In this document: piece after piece, positions 50,725-63,349 of the stretch
Position numbering within the stretch: position 1 is the first letter of the stretch
Layout of the letters: every line of letters begins with the position of its first letter
Assembly (NCBI GenBank): GCA_000328365.1
Contig: KB296213.1
Coordinates: 199,695 to 263,694 of the forward strand
DNA length: 64,000 bases
Origin: Capitella teleta
Taxonomy: Eukaryota; Annelida; Polychaeta; Capitellidae
Direction of reading: 5' to 3'
The notes under the pieces: generated by a model
Told to the model about the DNA's origin: nothing
Seen by the model: only the letters and a program-made list of their open reading frames with translations
Databases searched by the model: none
Program-made: the position numbers and the translations under genes

Positions 50725-51074
50725 TCCCCGAGTGAAAATGAATTCACAGTATTTGCTGAATACGACCAGTTGACTAAATGTTACTATAAATAGCAGCCAA
50801 TGAGATACCACCTGTCATCGGTGTGTGCCTGTGACATTATATATATGACCAGGGAACCAGTGAACTTCGATCACCCGCTCTCCGCGACGCATAAGCGTCT
50901 AACATTGGTAAAAACCTTTAATATCGCTCAGAAGCGTTATGACTGAGCTATAAATTCGCAGTCAGTGATTTTATCAAAAATATATTCATTCGCAGCTTTG
51001 AGATGCATTATGATAGTCGTAGAAGCTTCCTTGGATTCCGCTGTGAAATGAAATAAATTTTTCCGAATGCGCTG

Positions 51075-52200
51075 ATGAGAGAACCAGGATCGCTCCGAAG
51101 ATTGCTATTCAGGATGTCGAAACTTTCTTTTGTTATTCTGATCGTGTTCACTTTGTTTTGCGTTTTTCTCGCTGAGGAAGGCGATTCGTACTTCGGCTCC
51201 AAGTCTGGTGACACCACTACATGTCATAACGTTGAAAATGATCATCTGGAATGTGACAGTGATAACAGCATTGATGTGATTTTCACTTTTACGAATGCTG
51301 TGAAGAATGATGATTTGCAAAAGCAATTCATTTTGACGGTTACCTCTCTCTTCCGACATGCGACTATTCCTTTGAACATCCATATTATTGGAGAAGAAGC
51401 AAGTCAGAATTTAGCTGAGAAAATCATGGCAAAGAATGTACCGTCAACTGCTAAATACAAGGTTTGAGTGTTGAGTTAATTGCAATTGCTAATTCATTTG
51501 ATTATGCGTCTATCCTTTTCAGATTGTTCATTTGGACGTTGATCATCTCGCTACGGAATTAGCAGACATAGTGGAACCGATGCAGGAGAGGTTCAGCTAC
51601 AAGAAAGGCTCCTACTACAACCACGCTCTCTTCTTCCTCTCCACCGCAATTCATCGCGTGATGCCGTCCACTATGCACAGAGCCATCATGATGGATGTTG
51701 ATCTCAAGTTCCGTGGGGACATCAAACAGTTGTACGATCAGTTCAGCCTCTTTGATGAAACCCACGTCATGGGCCTTGCTCGAGAAATGCAACCCGTTTA
51801 CCGCCATCTGTTCTGGTATCACCGCCGTGAGAATCCCGGAACTCGTGTGGGAGACCCTCCTCCGAACGGTCTCACCGGCTTCAACAGTGGGGTCCTTCTT
51901 CTTGACTTGGATCGCATGCGAAGTTCACAACTGTATAACTCAATGTTAGAAAGGAAGAATATTGAAAGCCTAGCGGATGAATTTAGGATTAAAGGACATC
52001 TTGGGGACCAGGATTTCTTCACTCTGCTTGGCATGGTTCACGAGGAGTTGTTCTACGTTCTTCCGTGCGTATTCAATCGTCAGCTGAGCTCTTGGTGGAA
52101 GGATCACGGGTACAAAGATGTTTTCCATTTGTATCATGATTGTGAAGGAGATGTTCTAATCTACCATGGCAACGGGAAAACGAAAATTCCCGACAACTGA
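51075..52200 (+). CDS. XXYLT1: Xyloside xylosyltransferase 1-like glycosyltransferase (GT8)
   Basis: ER/Golgi type II enzyme that adds the second xylose to O-glucose-xylose on EGF repeats such as Notch (family function). Two exons, 51075-51461 and 51523-52200, phase 0, 354 residues. TM anchor FVILIVFTLFCVFLA lies near residues 19-33; ATG 51114 is an alternative start. GT8 features: VIFTFTNA at the start of the catalytic domain, the DxD metal site in IMMDVDLKFRGD (Asp187/Asp189), GLTGFNSGVLLLDLDRMR, and GHLGDQDFFTLLGM with the catalytic-region Gln-Asp. VFNRQLSSWWKDHGY and IYHGNGKTKIP close the domain. These blocks match human XXYLT1 closely (recalled). AATAAA at 52445. The EGF/TM gene in this window is the kind of protein it could modify, but no link is shown. 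Confidence 0.94.
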
Positions 52201-53185
52201 GCAGAAGGATCAAGAATAGTTTCATTATTTAGTCTTTCACATGCAGTCTAGCATATCATCATTTACTTAATTTTCCTATCACTTGCATTTAATTGTTTGA
52301 CAGCTTATTTTGTTATTAATTCAGGATTTATTTATTTTTCTATTCACTATTATGCTGCTAATAATATTATTATGTAATGTTATTAAAGTATTTCATTAAT
52401 ATTTAGTCTTTTACTGTTCTGAAGTACATTGTATTCTTTCAAGCAATAAAGTTCTAGAAGACTTTTTCCTTTTACCCTGGTATGCATTTTATTTACCTGC
52501 ATCAGTTGTGTGCTTGACTCAGATGAGTATTGGCTTTGGATCAAGTGTATTTGCTTTCTTTCAATTAGTAATTTCGTATTTGCAATCGATAGAGGTATAC
52601 TTATGTTGAAGACTTCTCTTTGAATCTTGAATCAATGAACAGATGTACTTAGCACATTTATTACATTCATGGCTGCCAGACTGAGAAGCAACCAAGAAAA
52701 ATTAATGAAAGAATTTAATGCAAAGCAGAGCTTTAAATACATAATTTTATCATTTTTATTGACATGAATAATAATTCAACAAAAAGGAAAACGAATTGCG
52801 AAATATCATCCACAGTGTTTCATCAGAAGCACTGCACGGACACAAAGCGATTTTCTATTGCACTTTTGTTCTTATCTTTTATACAAGAGAATGATTCACA
52901 GCTAAATGAAATAAATCCACCCCATAGATAACTCGGTCAGCCAATAATTCATGGAATGATTTTTTGATGAACCACATGCAAAAAATGTTAACAATGAGAG
53001 TGGTCACCAATCGCTACAAACTGAAAGACGATATTTGCGTAAAGAGCTTTTGGATGCTATTAATAACGTGATAGAAAAATAGAAATTAGTCAATTAGTGG
53101 GGTGTTAGCATGGGAGCATAGGGAGGAGGGTGGGGGGTGGTTTTGGGTAGTGATGCAACACACAGATTTAATGAGTTGGTATCTT
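52201..53185. other. Convergent 3' UTRs of XXYLT1 and GGA
   Basis: AATAAA at 52445-52450 for XXYLT1; the remainder is AT-rich spacer. No gene. Confidence 0.5.
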
Positions 53186-56100
53186 TCATTTCAACGGAAT
53201 GTTGTCAATTTCTCCGACGTCAGTTTTGGTTTCCATATCTTGAACGTAGACAAGCTTAAATTTCGCTCGAATGCTCTCCTGTAGAAGATAAGAAAATAAG
53301 AGTTAAGGATTTGGTGTTTCTGGGTCAGGTACCTTCTGTGGGTTTGCTATCAGCATGACTTGTGTAATGGCGGCTGGCGGCAAAATCGGATTGAATGCCG
53401 GAAGATCAGTAGCCGAAGGAGGCTGTAACTTCACCTTCATAACCTGTGATTGAGCCATCAATCAATGAATCATTACAAAAGATTGACGCTAAATAAGTTA
53501 CCTTGGGAACTGCTACCTGGAAGCTGACGTTCTTAACAGGGCTAGAGTTAGTGCTCATGATAGAGATGACCATCACAGAAACGTCGTCTCGCGGTTTGTC
53601 CTTGGCAAAGTGCACCACGACCTTGAGGCCATTGCGATCATATGGCGTAATAGGGGCTTCGGAACCTGATTCAGAACCACAATCAATTTGCCTGTTTGTA
53701 ATCACAAAAGCCACGGGGCATACCGGGTTGTATCGACTGCAGAGCCACGAAAATGTCGGTCAGTGGCTCAACCACAGTCGCTGGTTTCTTAGCGGGAGAT
53801 GCCATAACAGGAGGGGTGGGGGAGGGCGATATGGCGGAGAGCAGAGTGGTGTCTCCACTGGAGGAAGAAGTCCGAGCCAGCATCTGATTCATGGGAACCT
53901 TCGCCTGACTCAGGCTGATAAGGATTCTTGAGAAATGTGTAAAAGTGAGGAGAGGTGATCTCACCTAGGAGGCGGGGGCATCAGGGGAACTTTATCCGAG
54001 GAGAGACTCTGCTGCAGAAGCGATTGTCCCAAGACGTCCAACTCCTTCATGCCGGCTGAAGAAGGAGGGGGAGGAGGTATTGGCTGAGCAGCTGGAGCCG
54101 AAGCTGAGAGGAAGTTGAGTTAACGAAAAATAGGAATTGTATATCAGCTGCTGACCAGTAGTGAACAGTGACTGACTGTTGTACGATGGCAATGAAGGAG
54201 GCGCATGAGAGCTGAAGGCATCCATCAGCGAAGGAGCCTGGGAAGGAACGACCAACGGAGGCTGCGTTGGAGGTGCCACGGTGGAGGAAGATGTGAATTG
54301 CAGCGAATTGAGATTAGCAGAGGCGCCCAGATCAAGTAGGCTCTGCGAATGAACAAACAGAGTGAAGCACAATACGCACAACATGAGACAACGTACGCTC
54401 GTGTTGTTGGATGTCGGTGCGCTGGCAGCAGATGAGAAGATATCATCCAGGGCAGTGAGGTCCGATTCTGTAGGGGGAACTGAAGCACTTGCTGCTGCTA
54501 GACCTGGATCAGAATAACCACTTGTTATAACCATGAAAAGAAGAAAGAGATCATATTCAGCTGAATGAAATGCGATATGAAAAAAGACAATGTTCATAAT
54601 TAATTCTCTGGCAGGGAAGCAGTGAAAATTGAGCACTATGAAAAAGACATGCTCCACAAATTAACTTAAACTTTAAAACTTGGAATGCATCAGTAGACTT
54701 TATAGAAAGTTGCTGCTAAAACTTGTGTCAAGATGTCAACAAATTAAAATACTAGTACATGCACACTTTAAAGTTTACTACAAGTCAAGAATATGGGGAA
54801 GATTTTCAACAATAATCCCGTTGCCATGGTGATATGAATTACTTTGTGTTCTATGATTAGAGCCATTTGATGAAATTGATCAGCAGGCGAGAGTGAAGAA
54901 AGGTCAGAAGTTCACATTTGTTACTGCTGACATGCATAGCGAGAAAGGCGGTGACGGGGTATCGGCCCGAAAATCCTGTGGCGGTGAATGTGTTAAGAAT
55001 GGTGATTCATGAAAATGACATGAAAATGACATGAAATTCAAGAGAAAAGAAATTCTCAGAACACTTTTGCAAAACTATAAGACGATGGTGAGGGCATGCA
55101 GAACAAGTTTAAGGGCATGCTCTCTTACCGAGATCCATGAGTTGATCGTTAAGAAGTGACCCTGGTCCACTAGATGCGGAGGAAGAAGGAGGAGGAGGAA
55201 GAGGAGGAGGGTGCAGAGGGGAAGAGGAGAGAATATAGTCTGCCTCCAATGAGAAGAGATCAGACATAGCGCCTGAGATGGTTTGTTAGGAGTTAAATCT
55301 TGCATAAGAAGAAATATCACCTTGGTTGGATGATTCTGTCTCCATGGAGATGAGAGAGCCATGCTCCGTGTTGCCTTCAACAATCGTTTTGTAATCAGTC
55401 ATCACTTTGAGGACAGCGTCATTGCATTTGAGGATGGCATCTGTGGAAGAGAGGAGAAAAGTTGAGGAGAGAGGAGGGAGGGGCCACTCACTGATGCCGT
55501 CGTCGTCTTTGTCGTCTGTGTCACTTGCGAGACGGAAGAGGTTGGGTCGTTGTTTTTCCAGATTGTCATACAGCTCCTGAAGTTTCAGATTATTGCTTCT
55601 ATCAGTTGACTCAAGTTGCCAAAAGAGAAACTTTCAACACTACAGCTGAATTTGCCAACTTACATTAGATCCTCGCACTAAAGCTCATCTTATTTCATAA
55701 CCCCCCATCACCCATTTACTGGGATGTGATTGCAACGGTGACACAGGGCGGATATATGCACACATGTGGAATTCAAATGTATAGTTAGTTACTCAGGCAA
55801 CTTGATTGATAGTTTATATAAAATTGATCTTTTGATTCACAATGAAACTAAACTTAGTAAAATTAAAAAAACATAAGCATGATGTGTAATGACCCTCACC
55901 TTCATAATATCCCTGTCAGACTCTGAGGAATTTCCCGGCTGGTGATGAGCCAACATTTCCATCAAGAGTTTCACGTTATTCCCAACAGTCTCAATTTGCT
56001 GAACACGCTTCGAAACTTTCTCCAAGCGCTCAGCATCCTAAAATAGATGCAATAGAACAATCAGACTCATAAGAAAGGTAACTAGGTCAATGACCTGTTT

Positions 56101-59100
56101 AACCATATTCTTGATCAATCGGTTCGCTGCTTGAAGATCTTCTGGATGTTTGCTTCGTAGAAGGCGTGCTAAAGTCTGCAAAAGTAAAAAAAAAATGCTT
56201 AAAGGAAACCAAACATTTTTGATTGAAAGAAATCACTTTGGATTTTTCATCATCTTCAAAGACTGTGTTTCTGCGTTCTTCGGGTTGAACAGCAGGCAGC
56301 GTCTGGAAATTCAAGGTCATTGAGTACAATGATGATTACATAACCGAGTAGAATACCACGGAGCAGAGTACCTCATCAGGGAGAACAGGGTCTTCTTTCA
56401 CAATCCCTTGTTTCTTCAACATTGAAAACGCTTCAGCTATTTTCGGTTCGTGCGGTAGCGATTTTGACCATCGAAACAATAACTCAATGCATCGTTTTTT
56501 CACTTTTTCGCTAGTGTAATTTCCAAGGTACTGAAATGAATAAAATCATAAAATCATCCTTAGCTAACTATGACTATAACTCACCTTTGGCGAAACAACT
56601 TTGATAACTTCATTTAAAAACCTAAATTTCCCGATTTCGGAATGAAATCGTTTGCCGCAATTCCTAACGCAGGTTTCTAACGCCTGGAATCAAAACTAAA
56701 TCACAACAGATCAATTTGCAAACGCATCCACTGACCCCTAGAGCGTAAAGGGCTTCTCGTTCTTGTGGAGATTGGATTTTGTGCGCCATTAAGCGAACAG
56801 AGATTTGAGGTCCTTCCAGTTCTTTGTTGATTTGATCACAGAAAGAGAGAACCGTTTCCACATCTTCCTGCTGGTTCATAGGGCTGGTGGCCCTGTCTGT
56901 GATAAAACATAAAAGGGGTTACACAATTGCAGTACATTGGGACAGATGTAACACATTCATTGCCAAAAAATTGTTGCCCTCAAGTCCTCAGCTCTCCCAT
57001 CTAATGCTACTGAATTTCTGTCTTGCAATTAAGGCTGAGTGGATATCAGTGTGCGTAATCCGTTATCCGTTGAATAGTATTCGTTATCCATGTTTCGGCA
57101 TGGACAGTAATAAAAAAATTGTACACACAGAGCGCAGTTAGTAGTAAGAACTGTAAGATGCCACAATCGCACTTGAACGATGCTCACTGCAGCTGAGAGA
57201 TGTCAGTTACAGTAACAACCCCCTACCCCCTTCTCCCCTTTAAGGCGCCTAAATCAGCCGAGAGAACGATACATGCAGCAGAGCTTGATTAGGTCACCAG
57301 TCATCACAGAGCCAAGTGAACTCGAAGCACAGAGATCACTTATGTACTCTGTGTGCAAGAGCTTAGTGTTGAAATACGATCTGCTATCAAAGCTGCATGT
57401 GACAGAGTACACAATAGAAGATATGTGTAAGTACACAATTTTGATATTGTATTACATGTTGTATCTTATGGGCTTATAATCTTCGACTCATTCAGTTGGG
57501 GAAACAAAAACATTTGTGCTGATTAAGTCTAAACCAAAAAGTCCTTAGTTCACAAACAAGAACACACAAGTCAATCGAAGTTAGAAACAGGGGTTCAGAT
57601 GTAGGAATTGGTTACATGTTGGGAGTTTACAGTGCAGATGCCCAACCTCCAATATTGAACTGTAATAACAATTCTTGGAATTAATCATGGCTGAAATCAG
57701 TTCGATTCCAAGTCCAGGCTGGTTGCTCACGCCTAGTTCTAGAAGCCTAGACATAAAATATACCACATTTCTATCGCCTGTGGATACGCCATAAGCCATC
57801 AGGGCAAATGAATATCATTCACTTCCAATTTTGGCAATTAAGAGGTATACCTTACAGTTTTTATAATAGAGCAGCAAAATCAGATGAGGAGAAACAGGAA
57901 TAGTTTATCAGTTGCACCGATTTTAACAAATGAATCTTCAAGCGCACTTACTGTATTGTCTTGGTTATAAGCATGCTCCTAATAAAACACGCATCCAACC
58001 TTTTTCAAAACAGAAATTGATTAATTTATGTACACGCCCACCAGCGCCAAGGTATTTAATGCTATTTATAGCAGCAAGCTCTGTGCTGACATCTCACTTT
58101 ATCTGTTACAGGCAGTGTAAGCAATCTCAGTTTTGAACAAGTTGTTTTGCCTCCATTCACGGAACATTATAAAAGGCATGTTATACACAGACAGCTCGCT
58201 GCTTGTCGATTTCACGAGTCAAACTCCTTATCAGCGCTAGAATTTTTTCCTCAACTGCATGAGTGAAGATTATAAGTCCATAAGACGCAATGCACTACAT
58301 TGTATACTATCAGCAACCATGCTTTGGAAATGTGCAAACTAAGACTTTACGAGGCTGCTTCAAAGATCTCTAGATGAACATTAAATCGATTAACAGTGTA
58401 AGAGAAAGTGAACCAAGCGCAGATTTTACTCAGAGCATGCATGGCCACGCATGGCCTCGCACAGCCATGCACAACTGCGCACAGGCACGCACAGCGATGT
58501 AAACCATATTATGTAGATCGCTTCTTATGAGCTACCGTATTAATGGCTTGTGTCACTCAATCTCCATGCTGTAAACGAAATAAATGTACCAAGCATAAGA
58601 GTAGGCATATCTTTAATTGAACTGATGCCATGCAGGTTCTTCTGGCTACGCAGCCTGTTGTTTTAAGCATTACATAAATATCGGCCACACACTGACTTCC
58701 ACGGGTTTACAAAGGATTTTTGTGGAATGCGAGTCTACATAGATTCGTAGGGTGAAACGTACATGCTCTCAGCCTCTGCCTTAGCGCACTGAGCGTATAA
58801 CCAAGACAATACGGTAAAATAATAATCATTATAATGTGCACTTATTAAGCTGAGTTATTCATTCGGAGCACTTGTCATATCAACCCGGACCCCTAATCAT
58901 GCAATTGGGGGGAGGGTCCCGCCATCGCTCTAAAAAGGGCGCTTTGAATTTTGATAAACTGTGACTTGTGACGGGATCCGATCTCGGACCGTACACCTCA
59001 AAGCAGCACCGGTTTATCCGATTGCTCCAGCGCGGAATTCGATAAAGGTGTTGAGTTATGTGTGCATTATAAGCACGGTGAATGCTAGGTCATTATAATA

Positions 59101-60003
59101 TTATAATGTGACCTCGTGACCTGATAAGATGTGTGGTATTGGAGAAGCACGTGGCTTTGTTGTGTCACGTGACAACCGTTTAACTTGGCTTATGTTGAAT
59201 GTATTCTTCCGCGTTCGTGGGTCCGGGTTAATATGACAAGTGTACCATTCATTCTAACTCCTGTAAGCCTATAAGTGAGAATCTTTGTCATTTTCTAATA
59301 ATATTCATGTTCAATTACTTCACTTGTTTGCATGATTAGTATTTTTTCTCTCGGTTGTTTTCATTCGCCATAGATATGTCATTTCGTGGTGTAGATAACA
59401 TATTAAAATTACTAGGGAGTCCATACAGGAATTTGAGGAAAACAATACATCGATTAAACCAGAATATCCAATTGATATGATTACAAGTTACCATTACTCT
59501 CATGATTTTGATAGTATATTAATAGTGTTAATGTACAGTGCATTTTAGACACCTACTAAGGGGAGGGGGTGTGTCTGAGAAATATGAATCATAATGATAA
59601 TCATTTATTTGCAAAGCTGGACATGGAAGACGTGATCAATGAGTGACAAAGCGAGTTCCTTTCATTTGTAGGATGGATAAATCAAGTGAGTCACTAGGCT
59701 TTGACGCGTTGATGAAGTTGCGTCGACACTGTGACTGTCATCGGCCCGGCTGACAACTTGACAAGTCTAAAAGTCTAATGTAACAATTTCTTGAAATTAA
59801 TCATCTAATGACGTCGCCCCCACGTAACAAAATTCCTTTTTCTCAATGAAATACAAGAAATCAAAAGTTGAAATTTGGACAGTAGCTTCATTCATAATTA
59901 TAAAAGCATCGGGATGATTATGGGCTACTGGTATGGAGTAATTCTACATGCAATCGGCCTTACTCAGCAGGGTTTCCAGCGCTTCAGTTCCTTCTGACGC
60001 CAT
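53186..60003 (-). CDS. GGA: GGA clathrin adaptor (Golgi-localised, gamma-ear-containing, ARF-binding)
   Basis: Monomeric adaptor that sorts acidic-dileucine cargo such as mannose-6-phosphate receptors from the trans-Golgi network. Seventeen exons: 60003-59964, 56896-56736, 56683-56585, 56530-56372, 56302-56237, 56175-56095, 56037-55900, 55576-55492, 55440-55321, 55272-55129, 54503-54397, 54342-54156, 54103-53965, 53914-53724, 53665-53502, 53443-53333, 53278-53186; 694 residues (human GGA1 639, recalled). VHS domain at about 10-150 (LMAHKIQSPQEREAL, CGKRFHSEIGKFRFLNEVIKVVSPK); GAT domain at about 190-320 (NRLIKNMVKQ, SKRVQQIETVGNNVKLL, LFRLASDTDD). The Pro/Ser-rich hinge carries a clathrin box LLDLG at 402-406. 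The gamma-ear is at about 575-694 (VHFAKDKPRDDVSVMVISIMSTN, FQVAVPKVMKVKLQPPS). The tiny first exon is inferred from frame and homology (LLNRATSP). The acceptor of exon 14 could be 13 bases earlier. Confidence 0.93.
56897..59963. other. GGA intron 1
   Basis: 3.07-kb intron, far longer than its neighbours. It holds a GC-rich CGCACGC/CATGGC repeat patch (58437-58496), a 374-bp element with terminal inverted repeats (58869-59242) and otherwise AT-rich sequence. No exon found. Confidence 0.6.
58869..59242. mobile_element. 374-bp TIR element with internal tRNA-like pol III boxes
   Basis: 24-bp terminal inverted repeats CACTTGTCATATYAACCCGG plus ACCC at 58869-58892 and 59219-59242 differ at one position. 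On the minus strand inside, TGGAGCAATCGG (59029-59018) fits an A box and GGTCCGAGATC (58990-58980) a B box, at tRNA spacing. No clear target-site duplication. Confidence 0.65.
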
Positions 60004-60300
60004 GTTGAAAACATCCGAGAACTGAAACGAGACGAGATTTCGGTATTCACAACAGAGATCCACGTGCGTCGTTTGCGAAGGTATTTGCTCATTTTCCCCC
60101 CGTTATTAGTTCAATTTACATTGACTATACTGTTGGTGCGTGAGTTTTTGATATTCTGGAATTGAATTATGAAATTTCAGTGCTGATAAGGTCGGTGAGG
60201 TCTAATATTCGTACACGTGAGCGATAATATGGGTAGCTCCAATCTTATTTTCCCATTGGGCCATCTCACATCTGCGCTGCGCGAGCTATCGAGGCACGTG
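60004..60300. promoter_or_regulatory. Bidirectional promoter with three CACGTG E-boxes
   Basis: Lies between the GGA start (60003, minus) and the small plus-strand gene start (60229), 225 bp apart. CACGTG occurs at 60061, 60214 and 60295. In animals CACGTG sites in promoters of lysosome-pathway genes can be TFEB/MITF (CLEAR) sites; that reading is inference here. Confidence 0.45.
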
Positions 60301-61412
60301 AGCTGGTGAGTCCGAGAAAAGATGAAAAGGATCGATTGTATGGAATTCATGTGATATTATTTGGTTGCTGTAGTCGAGTTCAGGTAACTGGTTCAACGGC
60401 GGTTGAAGTTTGCTCCTGACGATTCTTTCAAATTCAATCAAATGTCGGTAGTAGTAGGCCCCTAGTACTACTACTGGTACTAGTTAGTAGTTTCAATCTT
60501 TGACTTTAGTTAGTTACTTACTCGGTAACTTAGTACTGTAGAACAGGAAATTTTCGCGCCTTTGGAAATGCTAGCTGTACCGTATTCGGTATAATTCGCA
60601 GTGATAATCGACGATCATGCCCGAGATATTCTTCTGTGCGATCTTATTATATGACCCTACCCTTGACCGTGAATAATTGGTGGCATGAATAAAGGCCTGA
60701 GCCATTAAACCGCGAAATTTGTAACCTGTGGAAATTTCCTATTCTACAGTAGTTGGGATTGCTGACTGGCTGACTGAATCACTGAGTGACTTGGAGACTT
60801 CCATTCTAACATGTTTACATGCTGTTACAGCATACTGTTACTGTAGTGGCCAGTGTCTGTTCCATGAATCGAGGAGTGCTGAGTAATTATAATGAATTTA
60901 TTCTCTAAAGCTATCTTTCATTAAAAAAATCTGCTCTGATGCATTACAACCGTAAAACTTGCATTAGCGGCCACCTGTGGTCGGCCACGATCTGCTCTAA
61001 GTGACCACACTAAAATCCGCCTGACCACTTTAACATGTAAGTGATCCTGTATTCAGTGACCACCTGCACAATGCAACCAGCGACCGCCCGCTTATTGGGC
61101 ATTAATGCGTGCGTCAAAGTTTTCATGGCTTGCTCGCTCGTGTCATTAGTCGAGTCAAGCTCCTCCTCTTGCTCCATCTCCACTTAAAGCCTGAAGCGAT
61201 TGCGTAATGCTTAGACTTGAGCGAGCTATGGTCGCCAGTCCGTGTTTTGCTGACAGAACATGAAAGGTTATGATGTCTTTAATGACGAGAACAAAGCAGA
61301 GGAAAGAACACATGCTGATCCACCACGTGTCACTCCTTCCAGTGCCCAGGCGGCCCTTGCCAATCTTACTTCACATAAAACCCACTCCTCTGCCTTCTCC
61401 ACAAACTTATAG
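60229..61412 (+). CDS. Possible small two-exon protein, divergent from GGA
   Basis: Exon 1 60229-60297 (23 codons from ATG) has donor GTGAGC. Exon 2 61257-61412 follows acceptor CTGACAG. Phase 0 joining gives 74 residues: MGSSNLIFPLGHLTSALREL..., then GYDVFNDENKAEERTHADPP and SSAQAALANLTSHKTHSSAF. No family recognised. An alternative GTGAGT donor 7 bases later would create a stop. The promoter position head-to-head with GGA supports a transcript here. Confidence 0.4.
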
Positions 61413-62203
61413 ACATGACCGCCAATTTCAATGCGAGTGTAGCAAAGAGTTGACCAAAGCATTTTGAAAGCAGGCAACTCCGGACTGGTTTTAACTTTTA
61501 TCGTTAAATTCTCCTGTATAATAGTGTACAATTATGTACAGTCCTGCACAAACTGGAAGATGTGAATTACTGAATTGTACACTTTCAAAAAGATACTGAT
61601 GTTTACTACTAGTATTAGTTTCTAGGCTGCCAAGCTGTTACTGTGCATGTATGGTCAATTTTACTCTTGGTTCACATAGTGCTGTTTGTGGTTTATGCTG
61701 AGCTGAAAACTCCATCGATTTAAAGATGCTGCATTTTGAATGAAGATATGTAATCCCAAGAAAAATATCTTTGGCTTATGGCCAAATAATTGAAATTCCA
61801 TCAAATCTTGCTGACCCACGTGGCCATTTAATGGCAAATAAAGCATACACTGCTTTTGTACAAAATGAATTAGAAACAGAATTATCAACATTGTAGAAAG
61901 AACAAGACGCAGTGAAGACGGTAAGACTTTTGTTTGAGGGATTTCCTTCTTTCTCTGAATTCTAAAAGATACTTGATGTACAGAATATTATCACAAGTTC
62001 AAACATATATTGGACTGTGTGTTGTTGCTCTGTCTCATGGGTTGTTTATCTTTTTAGTTGGAATATTAATATTAATTTAATTAAATTAATTAATATTAAT
62101 TGTTAAAGAAACTGTTGAGAGGAAGATGCAATGCACATAATTGAAGAATCAGTTTTTCTACTTTTTTTAACACATTTGTTCAATGATGTGATCCATCGTC
62201 TTC
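61413..62203. other. Spacer
   Basis: AT-rich, with AATAAA at about 61836 on the plus strand, which could end the small gene. TTAATTAATATTAAT palindromic AT tract at 62070-62100. No gene. Confidence 0.4.
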
Positions 62204-63349
62204 TCAAAATCCTGAGGAGCTTGGAGCGATTGAGCTGACTCTGCGTGTAGCTGTTGTAGCATAATGAGGCAGAACTCTTGCACCATGATTCCTGCTGTAG
62301 TGACCGCGCAGTCTGCTGATGGACATACGGAAAGGCTGCAGACGTATAGCATACATCCAGGGGTTGAAGGCAGCATGCAGGAAGGGCAGAGTACTGAGCA
62401 GCCGGCAGAGCATCATGACAGGGTCAGATACTTGCACAAAGGTCACCAGAAAGTACGCCACACATCCAGAAACGTACGTCAACACGTTGAAGCCAATAAT
62501 GAGGAGGAAGGTGCGAGCGGCCTTCATCTCATCCTCCAGAGGAGTCACTGTGTGCACGCCCGGCACAAACATCGCACACTGACGCCGCTTCACTGAGCGC
62601 GCGATGGCAAACATGCTGGCATAGCAGACGGTGAGCAGGAACAACGCCAGGCCGAGGCTGGGGAAGAAGATGTAGAGGTAGAACTGAGGCTGCATTAAGT
62701 TGTCCCGGTAACAACCAGAGGTCTCAGTCTCATACCAGATCAGAGGAAGGACGATGCTCACCACGATGCTGTAGAGCAGGATGGCAAGGGAGATGAGTAT
62801 GGAGCAACGCAGGCTCATCAAGCGCAGATAGTGCAGAGGTCGTGCGATGGCGAGTAGGCGGTCGCAGGCAATTGCCAGCTGCAGGTAGAAGGACATGCTC
62901 ATCACCAGCATCATCAGCAAGGCGCTGGCCAAGCACCAGGGAGCAGCCACTGCTGACGGCTGAAGCATGCCCACTATCACAATGGGCATGCACAACCCTT
63001 GGCAGAAGTCGCAGGCACACTGGCACATGACAAAGTAGTTGGTGGCCACACGCAACCGTCTGTCATGAGCAAAGAGCAGGATGAGGAAGCCATTGGAAAG
63101 GAGAATGATGGCCATCATCACTATTAAGATGCTAGACATTGCGTAGTGAACAATACCAGCTTCTCCTTGCTCCGTCACTTGGGTCGTCAAGTCCTGTGTT
63201 GTAGCTTCATCGTCCATCGTGATGAATGATGTCGGTGCCACTCCCTTGGCGTGCTCCCAAATCTCCTTATCAGTTCCGTGTGATTCCCTATATGCAACAT
63301 TGCCTATTGTATCATGCTTCAATTTGAAAGTATCCATCTGAGCAGTCAA
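62204..63349 (-). CDS. Rhodopsin-family (class A) G protein-coupled receptor 2, intronless
   Basis: 381 residues. The N-terminal tail is about 68 residues; internal ATGs at codons 5 and 45 are alternative starts. TM1 has LLSNGFLILLF with the conserved Asn. TM2 has CACDFCQGLCMP (Asp). TM3 ends AIACDRLLAIARPLHY (DRL). TM5 is FFPSLGLALFLLTVCYASMFAIA with the conserved Pro and Tyr. TM6 is FLLIIGFNVLTYVSGCVAYF and lacks the CWxP Pro. TM7 has FNPWMYAIRL (canonical NPxxY). A Cys pair (APWCLAS at TM3; SGCYRDN in loop 2) can form the conserved disulphide. The C-tail is short and basic. It is distinct from GPCR 1 at 36.9 kb, so not a tandem duplicate. Ligand class cannot be assigned. Confidence 0.9.
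   Translation of the reverse strand: MTAQMDTFKLKHDTIGNVAYRESHGTDKEIWEHAKGVAPTSFITMDDEATTQDLTTQVTEQGEAGIVHYAMSSILIVMMAIILLSNGFLILLFAHDRRLRVATNYFVMCQCACDFCQGLCMPIVIVGMLQPSAVAAPWCLASALLMMLVMSMSFYLQLAIACDRLLAIARPLHYLRLMSLRCSILISLAILLYSIVVSIVLPLIWYETETSGCYRDNLMQPQFYLYIFFPSLGLALFLLTVCYASMFAIARSVKRRQCAMFVPGVHTVTPLEDEMKAARTFLLIIGFNVLTYVSGCVAYFLVTFVQVSDPVMMLCRLLSTLPFLHAAFNPWMYAIRLQPFRMSISRLRGHYSRNHGARVLPHYATTATRRVSSIAPSSSGF

Noticed and set aside
51559-51822. Minus-strand frame opposite XXYLT1
   Set aside because: Antisense shadow of a well-matched glycosyltransferase exon.
61268-61531. 87-codon minus-strand frame
   Set aside because: The plus strand here has a better splice acceptor and a frame continuous with an upstream exon; the minus frame lacks domain or splice support.
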